NCBI GenBank assembly: GCA_038503075.1
Contig: JBCAML010000002.1
Span: 3,100,001-3,164,000 of the forward strand
From: Gyromitra esculenta
Taxonomy: Eukaryota > Ascomycota > Pezizomycetes > Pezizales > Discinaceae
DNA: 64,000 bases
Reading direction: 5' to 3'
Part shown: positions 50,868-61,800 of the stretch, one piece after another
Position numbering within the stretch: the first letter of the stretch is position 1
Layout: each line of letters begins with the position of its first letter
Made by a program: the position numbers and the translations under genes
Notes under the pieces: model-generated
The model's input: the letters and a program-made list of their open reading frames with translations, nothing else
Told to the model about the DNA's origin: nothing
The model's database searches: none

Positions 50868-50924
50868 GGTGACGTTGGAGGTAGGTGGGTATCGGTAGAG
50901 GGTGTAGATAGGGAAGCAACGTAA

Positions 50925-51335
50925 TCTCAAGGAGCGAGATTCTCGTCAAGCTCTCAGGTATCCCCCGAGATAAGCAGTGCTACTTGAACGAGAAACCAAC
51001 GACAGGAGAATGTGCAAGGATTCTACAGGCTCTACCAGTGGTTCAAGTTGCAAGAACTTGAAGACGGCGACGGCGAAAGATTACGAGGTGTAACCTGAGG
51101 TTGTATTGGTGAGATACAGAGAGCGTACAATAGAAGACATTGCTTAAAGAAAGAAGAAGGAAAAGTACAACAAGAGGGGGAATCCCTTCGCTTATATACC
51201 TCATTCCAACTCGTTCGATGACAAAGACTTGACTCATTGCAACGGAAACCCAAAGAAACATAAGGAACAACAATGTAACACAATAGCCTCGCACCCTTAT
51301 ACCCGACAAACCAACGAAAACAGTTATCCATGAAA
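50925..51335 (-). repeat. GypB-5 5' LTR
   Basis: 411 bp. The primer site on minus, ACGTTGCTT, is at 50914-50922. Pairing with AAGCAATGT in R would include one G-U. Confidence 0.93.
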
Positions 51336-51340
51336 AGCTC

Positions 51341-52180
51341 ATCTCGTGACATACCGTAGACTGGGCCAAATGGTGGTTCCTTGCCTTCTTGGAGAGTGAT
51401 CTTGTGGTCGTAAGGGCGGCGGGGGGGGAGTCCTTGGGCTTTGGCTTTGTCGAACATGTCTAGATATTCGTGGTATTCAACTGGTATTCGTTGTCTCCAC
51501 TCTTCTTTAGTAGTCTTGCTATCAAGAACTCTATTGATTTCGTAGAGGGACATGGAGTACACCTGAATACCCTTTTTTCTAGCAAGCATACGGAAGCTAG
51601 CTGCGTTGATAAAGGCGGCGTTCAATTTAGCAGGGGGGGGGATGGCGGCGGCGGAAACGACAGGTTGTTTTGGGGCACAATGGGTGGTGCAGAATTTAGA
51701 GTTAAATTCAATGCTTTTGTTGGCAAATTGTAGATGAATGTCATGGAGGTTCATCCAAGGAATACCAAGCACTAGGGGGTAATGGCCTAGCTTGGTGACG
51801 AAGAAGGGAGCTTTCTCAGTGTGTTGTTGGATGGAGAGCTCTAGGTGGCAAAGATTGGTGATATCTCCCGAGGCAATTGTTCGGCCGTCAATGACTTCTA
51901 ATTGGCGAGGGGTTTTGAGGGGAGATAAAGGCAGGGAATGGTGACGCACAAAGTTTTCATCGATGAAAGCGAACCCTGAGGCTCCAGTGTCAAGAAGTGC
52001 GTGTGTTTTTATAATTTTATTTTGGTGGGAAAGGCTACATGAAACTACAAAATGTTCCCCATCCAAATTATCCTCCACACACACATCCGACACCGAAAAC
52101 CCAGAAATAGAGAACGCTGACAAAGGAGAAAAAGGAACCAGAGCAGGGTCACAAGGCGACTCTGGTTGAACTAGTTTAAA
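51341..52180 (-). pseudogene. GypB-3 pol, N-terminal segment (protease)
   Basis: Entered by frameshift at 52180-52174. It carries the protease LLDTGASGFAFID and the spacer up to GMSRDEL, then joins 45519. The three segments add up to 3687 nt with no stop. Confidence 0.9.
52136..52180 (-). promoter_or_regulatory. GypB-3 -1 frameshift signal
   Basis: TTTAAAC (52180-52174), TAG, 6-nt spacer, AACCAGAGT (52167-52159) with GCTCTGGTT (52144-52136). Confidence 0.86.
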
Positions 52181-53418
52181 GACTCAACTGAGTCTGCTGC
52201 ATCGAGGGTAGGAAAGCGGGGCGGCAAAGGCGGAGGAAACACGGAAGAGGCAGGGGGAAGGGCGGCAGCGTTGGTGACAGCTCCTCTCATGGCGGGACGT
52301 TTTGAGGCGGAGGGGCAGTTGGAAAAGATGTGTCCTTCTCCAGCACAAAACAGGCAGCGATTATTAGTTTGCCTCCATGTTTTCTCTTCGGGAGACAGTT
52401 TTCTTCTTCCATTAACCTGAACATAGCGCTGTTCGGGAGCAGGGCGGGGAGTGGAAGTCCGTCCAAAGGAGAGATCCATAGGGGCGAGTCCTCCGGGCGC
52501 GAAGGATGAGGAAGCGGGGACGAAAGAGGCAGGGGTCGCGGCGGGAGCGGAAAACTGTCCCATGGTGTTGCAGGCGATATTCTTCTTTTCTTCTCTTCTT
52601 GCTTGGATGCGATTATCTAAGCGAAGGAGGAAGGCGCAGAGAGAAGTGAAAGTAGTGGAGAAATCGGCAACAGTCACCATGGCTTCTTTCAGTTCGTCCG
52701 ACATTCCGAATTCCAGAGCATCATTGTTTGCAGATTCATCGTAGTTTAATCGTCCCATTATCCGTTGGAAATCTGCGAGGTAAGCGGAAAAGTCTCTCTT
52801 TCCTTGTCGGAGTTGGTGTAATTCGCGACGAGCGGTTCCAAGAGGGTTGGGGTCTCCAAAGGCAGTTTCTAGCACGGTGATCAGGTCGGCGGCGGAGTTC
52901 CAAGTAGTGGTTCCATCAGGGAGGACCGAATGGCGGATTTGTTCAAGGGCAGCTCCCTCGAGGCGACTGATAGCATACAATATCATGTTGTTGTTGCTAG
53001 AGAATCGGTCGGCGTTAACCGAGAGTTTGGAACGGAGTTGCAAAACGAAGCCGGGGAGCTTATCGTGGGATCCATTGAATTTATCTGGATCAGGCATTTT
53101 GTCCGTGCGGCCTCCTTGATTCGGGGCTGGGGGTGGTGGTGGAGACGGCGCAGGAGGTGGGGGGACGATGTTGCGGAGGCGGGTGATCTCTGCTTCGGCA
53201 GCTTGCAGCTGGGACTGGCAAGTGTTGAATCTCGCCGTCATGTTGTATCTCTCTTGGGTAGCTTCTTCAAGCTGTAGGTCTGCGTAGGTGAGGTTATCGA
53301 CTCGCTGTTGGTAGTGGGAACGGATTTCCTCATAGGCAGAGGCGAGGTCGGCGTTAGCGGCGGCTTGGAAATTCTCAAAAGTGGGGAAAGTCTAGGGAGC
53401 GGGAGCGGGGTTGCTCAT
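52171..53418 (-). pseudogene. GypB-3 gag with amber stop at codon 9
   Basis: ATG at 53418-53416, length as in intact copies. Codon 9 (53394-53392) is TAG where sister copies have TGG (Trp), a single G-to-A change. The rest of the frame is open through capsid and the knuckle CLFCAGEGHIFSNC. The change reads as CpA to TpA on the other strand, but one site is no evidence of repeat-induced mutation. Confidence 0.88.
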
Positions 53419-53487
53419 GGCGGCGTTGATGGTTATATAGTAGCGTGAAAAAGCGGGGTAGAGGGTGTGGATATGGAAGCAACGTAA

Positions 53488-53898
53488 TCTCAAGGAGCGA
53501 GGTTTTCCGTCAAGCTCTCAGGTATCCCCTGAGATGAGCAGTGCTACTTGAATAGAGAACCAAGCGACGAGAGTGTTCACGAAATTCCACAGGCTCTACG
53601 AGAGTTTCAAGTATAGGAACTTGAGAGTGGCGACAGCGTAAGGTTATGAGGTATAACCGAGGTTTGTATTTGTAGAATACAAAGAGTGTGCAGTAGAAGA
53701 CGTTGCTTAAGGAAAGAGAAAGAAAAGTACAACAAGAGGGGAAATCCCTTCGCTTATATACTCATAATCCGCCTCTTCGATGACAAACGTATGACTCATT
53801 GTAAAGGAAACCAAGGGAACCGTATCGAACAAACAACGAAACAACCACAACTAAACACCCATACCACTAACCAAACAACACGACTACCATCCATGAAA
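53488..53898 (-). repeat. GypB-3 5' LTR
   Basis: 411 bp, TCTCAAGG...CCATGAAA on plus. Primer site on minus, ACGTTGCTT, at 53477-53485. Confidence 0.92.
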
Positions 53899-54029
53899 TA
53901 TATCTACTGGAAGGATTGGAGGCAGGGTAACAGGCTCCAGTCCCGATCCGGAAGGTGCTAAAGTAGGGTAACTCCAAAGATAGGGTAACTCCAGGGCCAG
54001 GAACTCCTTCAAAGGGTACAGGTATAACA
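53899..54029 (+). repeat. X-1 right segment
   Basis: TATAT (GypB-3 duplication) followed by 126 bp of X-1 ending GGTATAACA. It contains TAGGGTAACTCCA twice within 30 bp and a related third copy. Confidence 0.8.
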
Positions 54030-54034
54030 CTACC

Positions 54035-54142
54035 TCGCCCCCCACCAAACTCACCACCAACCAACAAACTCGAACTTGTTCACTCTGACCTAAGTGGACG
54101 CTTCCCGGTGGAAGCACCAGGAGGGTACCATTACTTCATATC
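54035..54142 (+). pseudogene. CopA-1 gag-pol, segment 3 (start of integrase core)
   Basis: Continues the codon split at 10020 (LPR) and reads ... LELVHSDLSGRFPV, whose Asp is the first integrase catalytic residue in copia elements. It is cut by the solo LTR inside YFISF. Confidence 0.88.
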
Positions 54143-54587
54143 TTTCATGGATTGACTTAGGGAAGGAATCGTGGTCTGGTTGCTGGTTTCGTTATTGTTT
54201 GGATGGTTGTATGATTTCTTTATTGTTCGGGTATATTTCGGTTATTGGAATAATGTCTTTGTGTTTCGGTTGTTGTCGGGTTGTTGCTGGTGTTACAGGA
54301 AAAGCGGGGTATTTAAGCAAAGGATTTCGGTCGTTTATGTTTTTCCTTCTCTTCTTTCCTTAAGCAACGTTCTCGTCACTTCTACTTGTATTATCTTAAT
54401 ACTATCTCGGTTCTATCTCAGAACCTTCGCTGTCGCTGTGAAACATCGCCGATACTTCGCCTTGAAGTATACTCCTCGTAGAACTTGTAGAAATACCGCA
54501 CTCTTCGAACGAGTTAGTATCTCGCTTAAGTAGCACTGCTCACCTTCAGGGATACTGAAGGGCTTAACGAGAGACTGAACCGTGAGA
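54143..54587 (+). repeat. Solo LTR, GypA type, inside the copia integrase
   Basis: 445 bp, TTTCATGG...CCGTGAGA, flanked by ATATC (54138-54142 and 54588-54592). It contains the GypA-type TATTTAAG, AAGCAACGT and the U5 hairpin. Confidence 0.92.
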
Positions 54588-54592
54588 ATATC

Positions 54593-57010
54593 TTTTATCG
54601 ATGATTCCAGCCGGTTCGCATCCATTTACTTGTTAAAAAACAAAAGCGATGCAACAGAAGCAATCAGAACCTACATCACCAACATGGAAAAAAGAACAGG
54701 AAAAAAGGTCAAGAGATTTCGCTCAGACAATGGCGGTGAGTATGTGAATAAGAAGTTAACGGAGGATTTTAAGAAAAAAGGAATCACCCATGAAACAACA
54801 GTTCCTTACTCTCATGAATCCAACGGAGTAGCCGAAAGGTTTAACAGAACAATCCAGGACATGGTAAGAACAGTAGGCATCACATCAGGACTTCCCCGTA
54901 ACCTATGGGCAGAAGGGATAAGCATGCTAGCTCACGTCAAGAACCGAGTACCACACCGAAGCATCAACAAGACACCTTTTGAAGCCTTCAATGGATACAA
55001 ACCCTCAATATCACATCTCCGACGTTTCGGCGAAGAAGCTTATACCCATATACCAGTAGAAGCCAGAAATCCAGGGACCAAACTCGAACCAAGAGCGCTT
55101 CAAGGAAAGATCTGTGGATACGGACAGACAACTGGAGAATATAGGATATATATTCCTAACCTCAAAAAAGTCGTGAGAAGTAGAGACGTTCGGTTCGGCA
55201 AACAGGAGTCTGAAGCAAAGGGGGATACAAAAACAAATGATTCCGACTCCAGTTCTGAAGATAGTTCCGATTCCGACTCCGAGTCCGTTTCTGACCCTAA
55301 TAACAACCTGGCACTAAAACCTGCACCAGGGGAGAATAAAGAGAAGGAAGGAAAAGAAGAGAAGGGAGAAGAGTTGGGAGGAGAATCAGAAGCACCAAAA
55401 ACCCCTCCAAGGAATCCGAGAGCGCCAGCATCCTCAATCTTTCCTCATCCTCAAACACAGAAGAATCCTTGGGAACCGCCAAAAGCCAGAAAAGAAAAAG
55501 AGAGAACAACGCTGAGTTTTCAGGAAGCACTAAGGAGATCCGATCGAATCACGAAACCTCCCCAACGCTTTGATGAAGAAGCACTTCTCATTACCGGAGG
55601 ACCTCAGAACTTCCAAGAAGCAACTACCGGACCAGACGAAGAAAAATGGGTAGAAGCTATGGACGAGGAATACCAGGCACTGCTAGGAAACCAAGTATGG
55701 ACCGTGGTACAAAGACCCCAAGGAAAAAAGGTAGTCAAGAGCAGGTGGGTTTATCACCCGAAACTAGGACCAGACGGGAAGATCATTCGACATAAAGCAC
55801 GCTTCGTGGCCAAAGGGTACTCTCAGATTCAGGGAATAGACTATAACGAAACTTTCTCACCAGTCTTTCGGTACGAGTCGATACGAATCCTGTTTGCAAT
55901 AATGGCGAGCCATCAAGGAAACTGGACCAGTCGGCAAAACGATGTCAAAAACGCTTTCCTCAACGGAGAACTACAAGAAGAAGTTTACTTGGAACAGCCG
56001 GAAGGATACGAAAAAGGCAATAACTGTGTGCTAAAACTCCAGAAAACCCTGTACGGTCTAAAACAATCTCCCCCAGAATGGCACAATGTACTATTCCATG
56101 AACTACAGAATCTTGGTCTTAGGAGGAGTACTTTCGATCCCAGCATGTTTGTCAACCAGGAAAATACACTTATTCTAGCAGCTTTCGTTGACGACCTTAC
56201 AACCTTCTCGATAAATGCCAAAGAAGATCAACGAGTTGCTGATCACCTAGCAACAGTGTTTCGAATGACGGACAATGGGCCTGTTAATTGGATCATCGGG
56301 ATAAGAATTACCCATACTCCAAACTGCATAAAACTTGACCAAACAGCCTATCTCGAAAGGGTCCTAGAATGTTTCGACATGACAGATTGCCGACCAGTAA
56401 AAACGCCGCTGGAAAATAATGGGCTTACTCCAGCACCAGAAGGAACCGCCACTCCTGCCGAAGTTACGAGATACCAGGAAATCATAGGGTCACTAATGTA
56501 CGCAGCAATCGGCACCAGACCAGATCTAACATTCGCGGTAACTTTCCTGTCGTCTTTTTCAACCAACCCCGGTCCAGATCATTGGACAGCAGTCAAAAGA
56601 GTGCTAAGGTACCTACGAGGAACTACGAAACTGGGATTGGCATACGTTAAGGATCCAAGAAAGACGCTCTATTTAGAAGGATACGCAGACGCCTCTCATG
56701 CGGCAGATGTTGGGTCTAGGAGATCAACATCTGGCAATTGCTTCCTCTTAAACAACTGCCTTATTACCTGGAGAACCGAGAAACAAAAGTCTGTCGCCAT
56801 CTCCTCAACCGAGGCCAAATATATGGCAATTTCAGAAGCATCGAGGCAGCTAGTATGGCTGAAAAGAGGAATGGAAGAATTAAAGCTATGGGAAGAACGG
56901 AAGTATGTACTAAAAGGGGATAATACTGGAGCACTTTCCTTGGTTAAGAATCCTGTTTTTCACAAACGATCTAAACATATAGACGTTCATTTTCACTATA
57001 TTAGGGAGCA
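54593..57010 (+). pseudogene. CopA-1 gag-pol, segment 4 (integrase, RT, most of RNase H)
   Basis: Rejoins at FISFIDDSSRF. Integrase core SDNGGEY and YSHESNGVAERFNRT supply the second Asp and the Glu. An acidic Ser/Asp/Glu-rich linker follows. RT shows KSRWVYHPKLG, ARFVAKGYSQ, DVKNAFLNGEL, KTLYGLKQSP and the catalytic FVDDL (usual YVDD). RNase H shows YADASHA, SISSTEAKY-type VAISSTEAKY and KHIDVHFHYIRE. No internal stop or frameshift. It is interrupted by GypA-3 at 57011. Confidence 0.92.
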
Positions 57011-57427
57011 TTTCACGGATTAAGGATAGGGTTAGGATTTGGTGCCGGGGTTGCTATGGGTTGTGGATCTTTTATTATAATCTCATTGTAGTTCGGTTGT
57101 GTTTCGGTTATTGTCGGGTTGTTGATTGTGTTACGGGAAAGCGGGGTATTTAAGCGAAGGATTTCGGTCATTGTTGTCTTTTCCTCTCTTCTTTCCTTAA
57201 GCAACGTTCTCGTTTTACTTCTACCTGTATTACTTCAAATACTATTTCGGTTCTACCTCAGAACCTTCGCTGTCGCCGTGAAACATCACCGATACTTCGC
57301 CTGGAAGTATACCCACTGTAGAACTTGTAGAAACATCGCACTCTTCGAACGAGTTAGTATCTCGCTTAAGTAGCACTGCTCACCTTCAGGGATACTGAAG
57401 GGCTTAACGAGGGACTAAACCGTGAGA
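57011..57427 (+). repeat. GypA-3 5' LTR
   Basis: TTTCACGG...CCGTGAGA. AAGCAACGT at 57199-57207 lies ~50 bp after GGTATTTAAG. The U5 hairpin has outer arms 57361-57370 / 57403-57411 and inner arms CTTCAG (57384-57389) / CTGAAG (57395-57400) around a GGATA loop. Confidence 0.93.
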
Positions 57428-57429
57428 TT

Positions 57430-57438
57430 ACGTTGCTT
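57430..57438 (+). promoter_or_regulatory. GypA-3 primer-binding site (self-priming type)
   Basis: ACGTTGCTT is complementary to 57199-57207 in the same LTR. The flanking bases (TTA before, GTAA after) give no match to a tRNA CCA end. Confidence 0.65.
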
Positions 57439-57491
57439 GTAACATCTACACCTTCTACCACCCAAGCCACACAGAACCTTCCAACGTTATC

Positions 57492-58784
57492 ATGGAAGGA
57501 GCCGCCGTCGCCGCGAAACGATTCCCCACCAGGGAAGCCTTCGCCCAAGCCTACAGAGAAGACCCCGCCGAGCTCTATAATGAGCTCAGAGATCTAAACC
57601 AAGCCCTGGAAGACCAAATCGATGTCCTCCAGGAGAGCGAACGAGAGAATGAGGTCAAACTCAATACAGCTCGTATTCAAACCGACAATGCCCTTCGCCA
57701 CGCCGCAGAACAAGACCAACGGGTCACAGAGACCGCTAATCTCATCGCTCGACTACGACAGGAACGAAATGAGGCTCGAGCTACCATCCAAGCCCCCCCC
57801 GCTCCTCCTAATTTGAGCAGCACCCCACCCCCAACCACAAATTCCCACCGCTCGGAAAGAATGCCAGACCCAGAAAAGTTTGATGGGTCCAGAACCAAGC
57901 TCCCCGGCTTCATCCTCCAATTACGGTCCAAGTTAACCGTCAACCGAGATCGCTTCGCAAACGAAACCACGATGATCCTCTATACCATTAACCGATTAGA
58001 GGGAGCGGCTCTGGAGCAGGTTCGTCACACAGTACTCCCTTCCGGCCTCACCACATGGGCTAGTGCAGAACAACTTATTGCCGCCCTGGAAACCGCTTTC
58101 GGAGATCCAGATCCAACAGGTACCGCTCGACGAGAACTTCATCAACTTCGTCAGGGAAAACGCGACTTCTCGGCGTATCTAGCCGACTTCCAAAGAATTA
58201 TGGGACAACTCAATTTCGACGAGAACTCGAAAATGGACGCCCTGGAACATGGCATGTCTGAAGAGCTAAAAGAAGCCATGGTGTTCGCACCCATCGCCCC
58301 TGCCACCCTGCCGGAAATGATCCTCACTCTTACCCGTCTAGATAACCGTATCCGAGCTCGCAAGGCAGAGAAACGGGGAAACACCCGCAATAATATGGGC
58401 CAATTCAACGCCCCCGCAGCCTTCACTCCCGCCTCCTCCTTTACCCCAGGAGGATTAGCCCCGATGGACCTATCTTTTGGCCGTACTAGCAATATCTCTC
58501 GCCCTCCGCAGGACCAGCGATATACAATGGTTAATGGAAGAAGGAAGCTCTCAGAAGAAGAAAAACAATGGCGTCGCACCACTGGGAAATGCATGTTTTG
58601 CGCCGCCCCTGATCATTCGTATGCCAACTGCCCCTCCGCTCCTAAGAAACCTACGATGAGAGGAGCCCTTACCGCACCGCCCGCCACCCGCACGCCCCCT
58701 GCTTCCTCGCTCCCACCGCCCCCTCTTCCTCCTCAGTTTTTTGCCCTAGAATCAGCAGACTCTTCCAACGAGTCTTTAAACTAG
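57492..58784 (+). CDS. GypA-3 gag
   Basis: 430-residue Gag from ATGGAAGGA. A coiled-coil-like N-terminal part (DLNQALEDQIDVLQESERE), Pro-rich linker, capsid motif MPDPEKFDGSRTKLPGFILQ, and knuckle CMFCAAPDHSYANC. The stop TAG at 58782-58784 abuts the slippery site. Confidence 0.94.
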   Translation: MEGAAVAAKRFPTREAFAQAYREDPAELYNELRDLNQALEDQIDVLQESERENEVKLNTARIQTDNALRHAAEQDQRVTETANLIARLRQERNEARATIQAPPAPPNLSSTPPPTTNSHRSERMPDPEKFDGSRTKLPGFILQLRSKLTVNRDRFANETTMILYTINRLEGAALEQVRHTVLPSGLTTWASAEQLIAALETAFGDPDPTGTARRELHQLRQGKRDFSAYLADFQRIMGQLNFDENSKMDALEHGMSEELKEAMVFAPIAPATLPEMILTLTRLDNRIRARKAEKRGNTRNNMGQFNAPAAFTPASSFTPGGLAPMDLSFGRTSNISRPPQDQRYTMVNGRRKLSEEEKQWRRTTGKCMFCAAPDHSYANCPSAPKKPTMRGALTAPPATRTPPASSLPPPPLPPQFFALESADSSNESLN

Positions 58785-58819
58785 TCCAACCAAGGCTGAT
58801 CAGTGACCCTGCCTTGGTT
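58775..58819 (+). promoter_or_regulatory. GypA-3 -1 frameshift signal
   Basis: TTTAAAC (58775-58781), 6-nt spacer including the TAG, stem AACCAAGGC (58788-58796) with GCCTTGGTT (58811-58819), 14-nt loop ending GTGACCCT as in every copy. Confidence 0.88.
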
Positions 58820-61800
58820 CCCATTTCCTTACCTTTGTCGGCTTTTTCTATCTCGGGTTTTTCAGTGTCGGACACATGCGTGGAGGAACAATTGGATGGG
58901 GAACATTTTGTTGTATCTTGTAACATTTCCCATAACAATAAAATTATCAAAACTCACGCACTATTGGACACTGGAGCCTCGGGATTTGCCTTCATTGATA
59001 AGGACTTTGCGAGTCACCACTCCCTACCTCTCCTACCCCTAAAAACCCCTCGGCAACTTGAAGTAATAGATGGCCGCCCAGTTTCGTCAGGAGACATCAC
59101 CCATATTACTAATATCAACTTATGCATCGAACAACACCAGGAACAAGCCCCCTGTTTCGTTACCCGACTAGGACATTACCCCCTCATTCTAGGAATTCCA
59201 TGGATGAACTATCATGATGTCCAACTCCGCTTCGCCCAAAAACGCATTGAGTTTAACTCTAAACTCTGCATTACCCATTGTACCCCTCATTTCGCCACCG
59301 TAACCGCCCCCTCGATTGCAGCCCCCAAGCTGAATCTATCTTTTATCAACGCCGCTAGTTTCAGAACTCTCACCCGAAAACATCCCTCCCAAGCCTATGC
59401 AATGTCACTGTACGAAATTAACAAAATCATCGATGACAAGACAACCAAAAAGGAATGGAGAACAAGAATCCCTACGGAATATCACGACTTTTTAGATATG
59501 TTCGATAAAAAGAAAGCCCAAGGGTTACCCCCACGCCGCCCGTATGACCACAAGATACAACTGATAGAAGGAAAAGATGCCCCCTTCGGACCCCTTTATG
59601 GAATGTCCCGAGAGGAGCTTATCGTCTTGAAGAAGTACATTGAAGACAATCTTGAGAAGGGATTCATTCGAGCTAGTTCCTCTCCAGCCGGATCCCCCGT
59701 TCTGTTTGTCAAAAAAGCTGACGGTTCCCTGCGACTCTGTGTGGACTACCGAGGCCTTAATGCTATTACCGTTAAGGATCGCTATACCTCTCCCCTCATC
59801 CGTGAAACCCTGGACCGACTTGCAAAGGCGCAATGGTATACCAAACTAGACCTCCGTGACGGTTACCACCAAGTACGCATCGCCGAGGGAGATGAGTGGA
59901 AGACAGCCTTTCGCACTCGTTACGGCCTATATGAATACCAAGTCATGCCGTTCGGCTTGACCAATGCCCCGGGAACCTTCCAACGATTCGTTAATGATTG
60001 CCTCACCGAGTACCTGGATATTTTTTGTACAGCCTACCTCGATGATATCCTAATCTATAGTGATACCTTCGCGGAGCATCAGGTCCATGTACGAAAGGTA
60101 CTTCAGACACTCAAGAACAACAATATCTTGCTCAAACCGGAGAAATGCGAATTCGAGGTACAGGTAACCAAGTACCTAGGTCTCATTCTTACCCCTGACG
60201 GCATCAAGATGGACGAAGAGAAACTAAAAGCAGTACGGGAATGGAATACCCCTAAGAGCGTCAAAGACGTACAGGCTTTTCTAGGCTTTGCCAATTTCTA
60301 CCGTCGTTTTATTCTCGGTTTTTCCAAGCTTGCCTCTCCTCTCACAGCCCTGACAAAAAAAGGTATTATTTTCGAATGGACAGTGGAAGCGGACATTGCC
60401 TTCGAGAACCTAAAACATGCCTTTACCACCGCTCCAATCCTCATCCACTTTGACCCTGACAAGAAAATCATTGTGGAAACCGACGCCTCCGACTTCGTAT
60501 CCGGAGGAGTGCTATCCCAATACGATGACGCAGGAGTCTTACACCCGGTAGCCTTCTTTTCAAAAAAACACTCGCCAGCAGAGTGCAATTACGAAATCTA
60601 CGACAAGGAGCTACTTGCCATTATCCGAGTCTTTGAAGAATGGCGCCCGGAACTTGAAGGTTCAAAGCATCCAATTGACGTTATTAGTGATCATAAAAAC
60701 CTTGAGTACTTTATGAGCACCAAGCAACTCAATCACCGACAAGCCAGATGGGCTGAATACCTATCGCGCTTTGATTTTGTTATAACGTATCGACCTGGAA
60801 GTCAAGGAGGAAAACCGGATGCACTCACTAGGAGATCAGGAGATCTCCCCAAGGAAGGGGATGAACGATTGGCCCACCAAAGCCAAGTGGTACTAAAGAA
60901 GGAAAATGTTGATCCCAAGCTAAGTTTGTTGTCGGCTTCTTTGTCAAATGAAGCCGCTGAATTGGATGCTCCCCTAGAGAAACTTTTCCAAGAAGGATTT
61001 ATCGCTGACAAGTTTCCTGAAGAAATACTCAAAGCACTAAGGAATAAAGATCAACAATCAAAAAAGATCACCTTAAGCGAGTGCACAGAGGAAAACGGAA
61101 GGCTATGTTATCGAGGATGCATCTATGTCCCCAACCTGGATACTCTCCGCTTAGAATTAATCCGAAGACACCACGATAACCCCGCAGCAGGCCACCCAGG
61201 ACGAGACAAGACCTTCGAACTCCTCGCTAGGAATTTTTACTGGCCAAAGATGAGAGAATCAATCAAGCAATATGTACGTAACTGTCATATCTGCCAGAAA
61301 GCGAAGCCAATTACCCAGCGAACCCAAGGAGTTCTCCGTCCCTTACCCATTCCAAACCGTCCCTGGCAAGAGATCTCGATGGACTTTGTGACAGGCCTTC
61401 CAGAATCGAACGGCTATGATGCTATTATGGTAATAGTCGATCGACTATCAAAAATGCGACATCTCATCCCGTGCAATACTACTGTTAATTCACGAGACGT
61501 CGCAGATCTCTACCTCCAGCATGTTTGGAAACTTCACGGCTTACCGACACATATTACCTCCGATCGAGGGACACAGTTCACTGCCCATTTTTGGAAGGAA
61601 CTCTGCCAGCGTCTAGGAATTCAAGCCAGGATGTCAACAGCCTTCCATCCTGAGACCGATGGACAAACGGAACGATTGAACGCGGTTATGGAACAATACC
61701 TACGCTCCTATGTGTCCTATCAACAAGGAGACTGGAGTAAATGGTTACCGATGGCGGAATTTTCTGCAAATAATCAAGAATCAGCTAGTACTAAGGTTTC

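Larger units (their letters stand above)
45520..51335 (-). mobile_element. GypB-5: complete, coding-intact chromovirus
   Basis: 5816 bp, flanked by AGCTC (45515-45519 and 51336-51340), in GypB-3 pol. Gag and pol are intact. The LTR pair differs at eight positions, all in the last ~97 bp of U3. Confidence 0.94.
36033..53898 (-). mobile_element. GypB-3: chromovirus hosting two full elements and one solo LTR
   Basis: Flanked by TATAC (36028-36032) and TATAT (53899-53903), a duplication with one mismatch. The nested insertions are a solo LTR (36258-36647), GypB-4 (37836-43652) and GypB-5 (45520-51335). Without them it is about 5828 bp. Pol closes into a full 3687-nt frame, but gag has an early stop. 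Confidence 0.88.
10021..54029 (+). mobile_element. X-1: TG...CA element of about 947 bp (likely solo LTR of a third family), split by two gypsy elements
   Basis: It starts TGTAAGACC and ends GGTATAACA, with the duplication CTACC at 10016-10020 and 54030-54034. The copia frame rejoins perfectly across it. Its own sequence is 10021-10498, 35690-36032 and 53904-54029. The rest is GypA-1 and GypB-3. It encodes no protein I can recognise. The TG...CA ends with a 5-bp duplication fit a solo LTR of an LTR retrotransposon not otherwise present here. A non-autonomous element is the alternative. It shares its first ~227 bp, a 43-bp core (10321-10363) and its terminal bases with X-2 but little else. Plus orientation is arbitrary. 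Confidence 0.8.
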
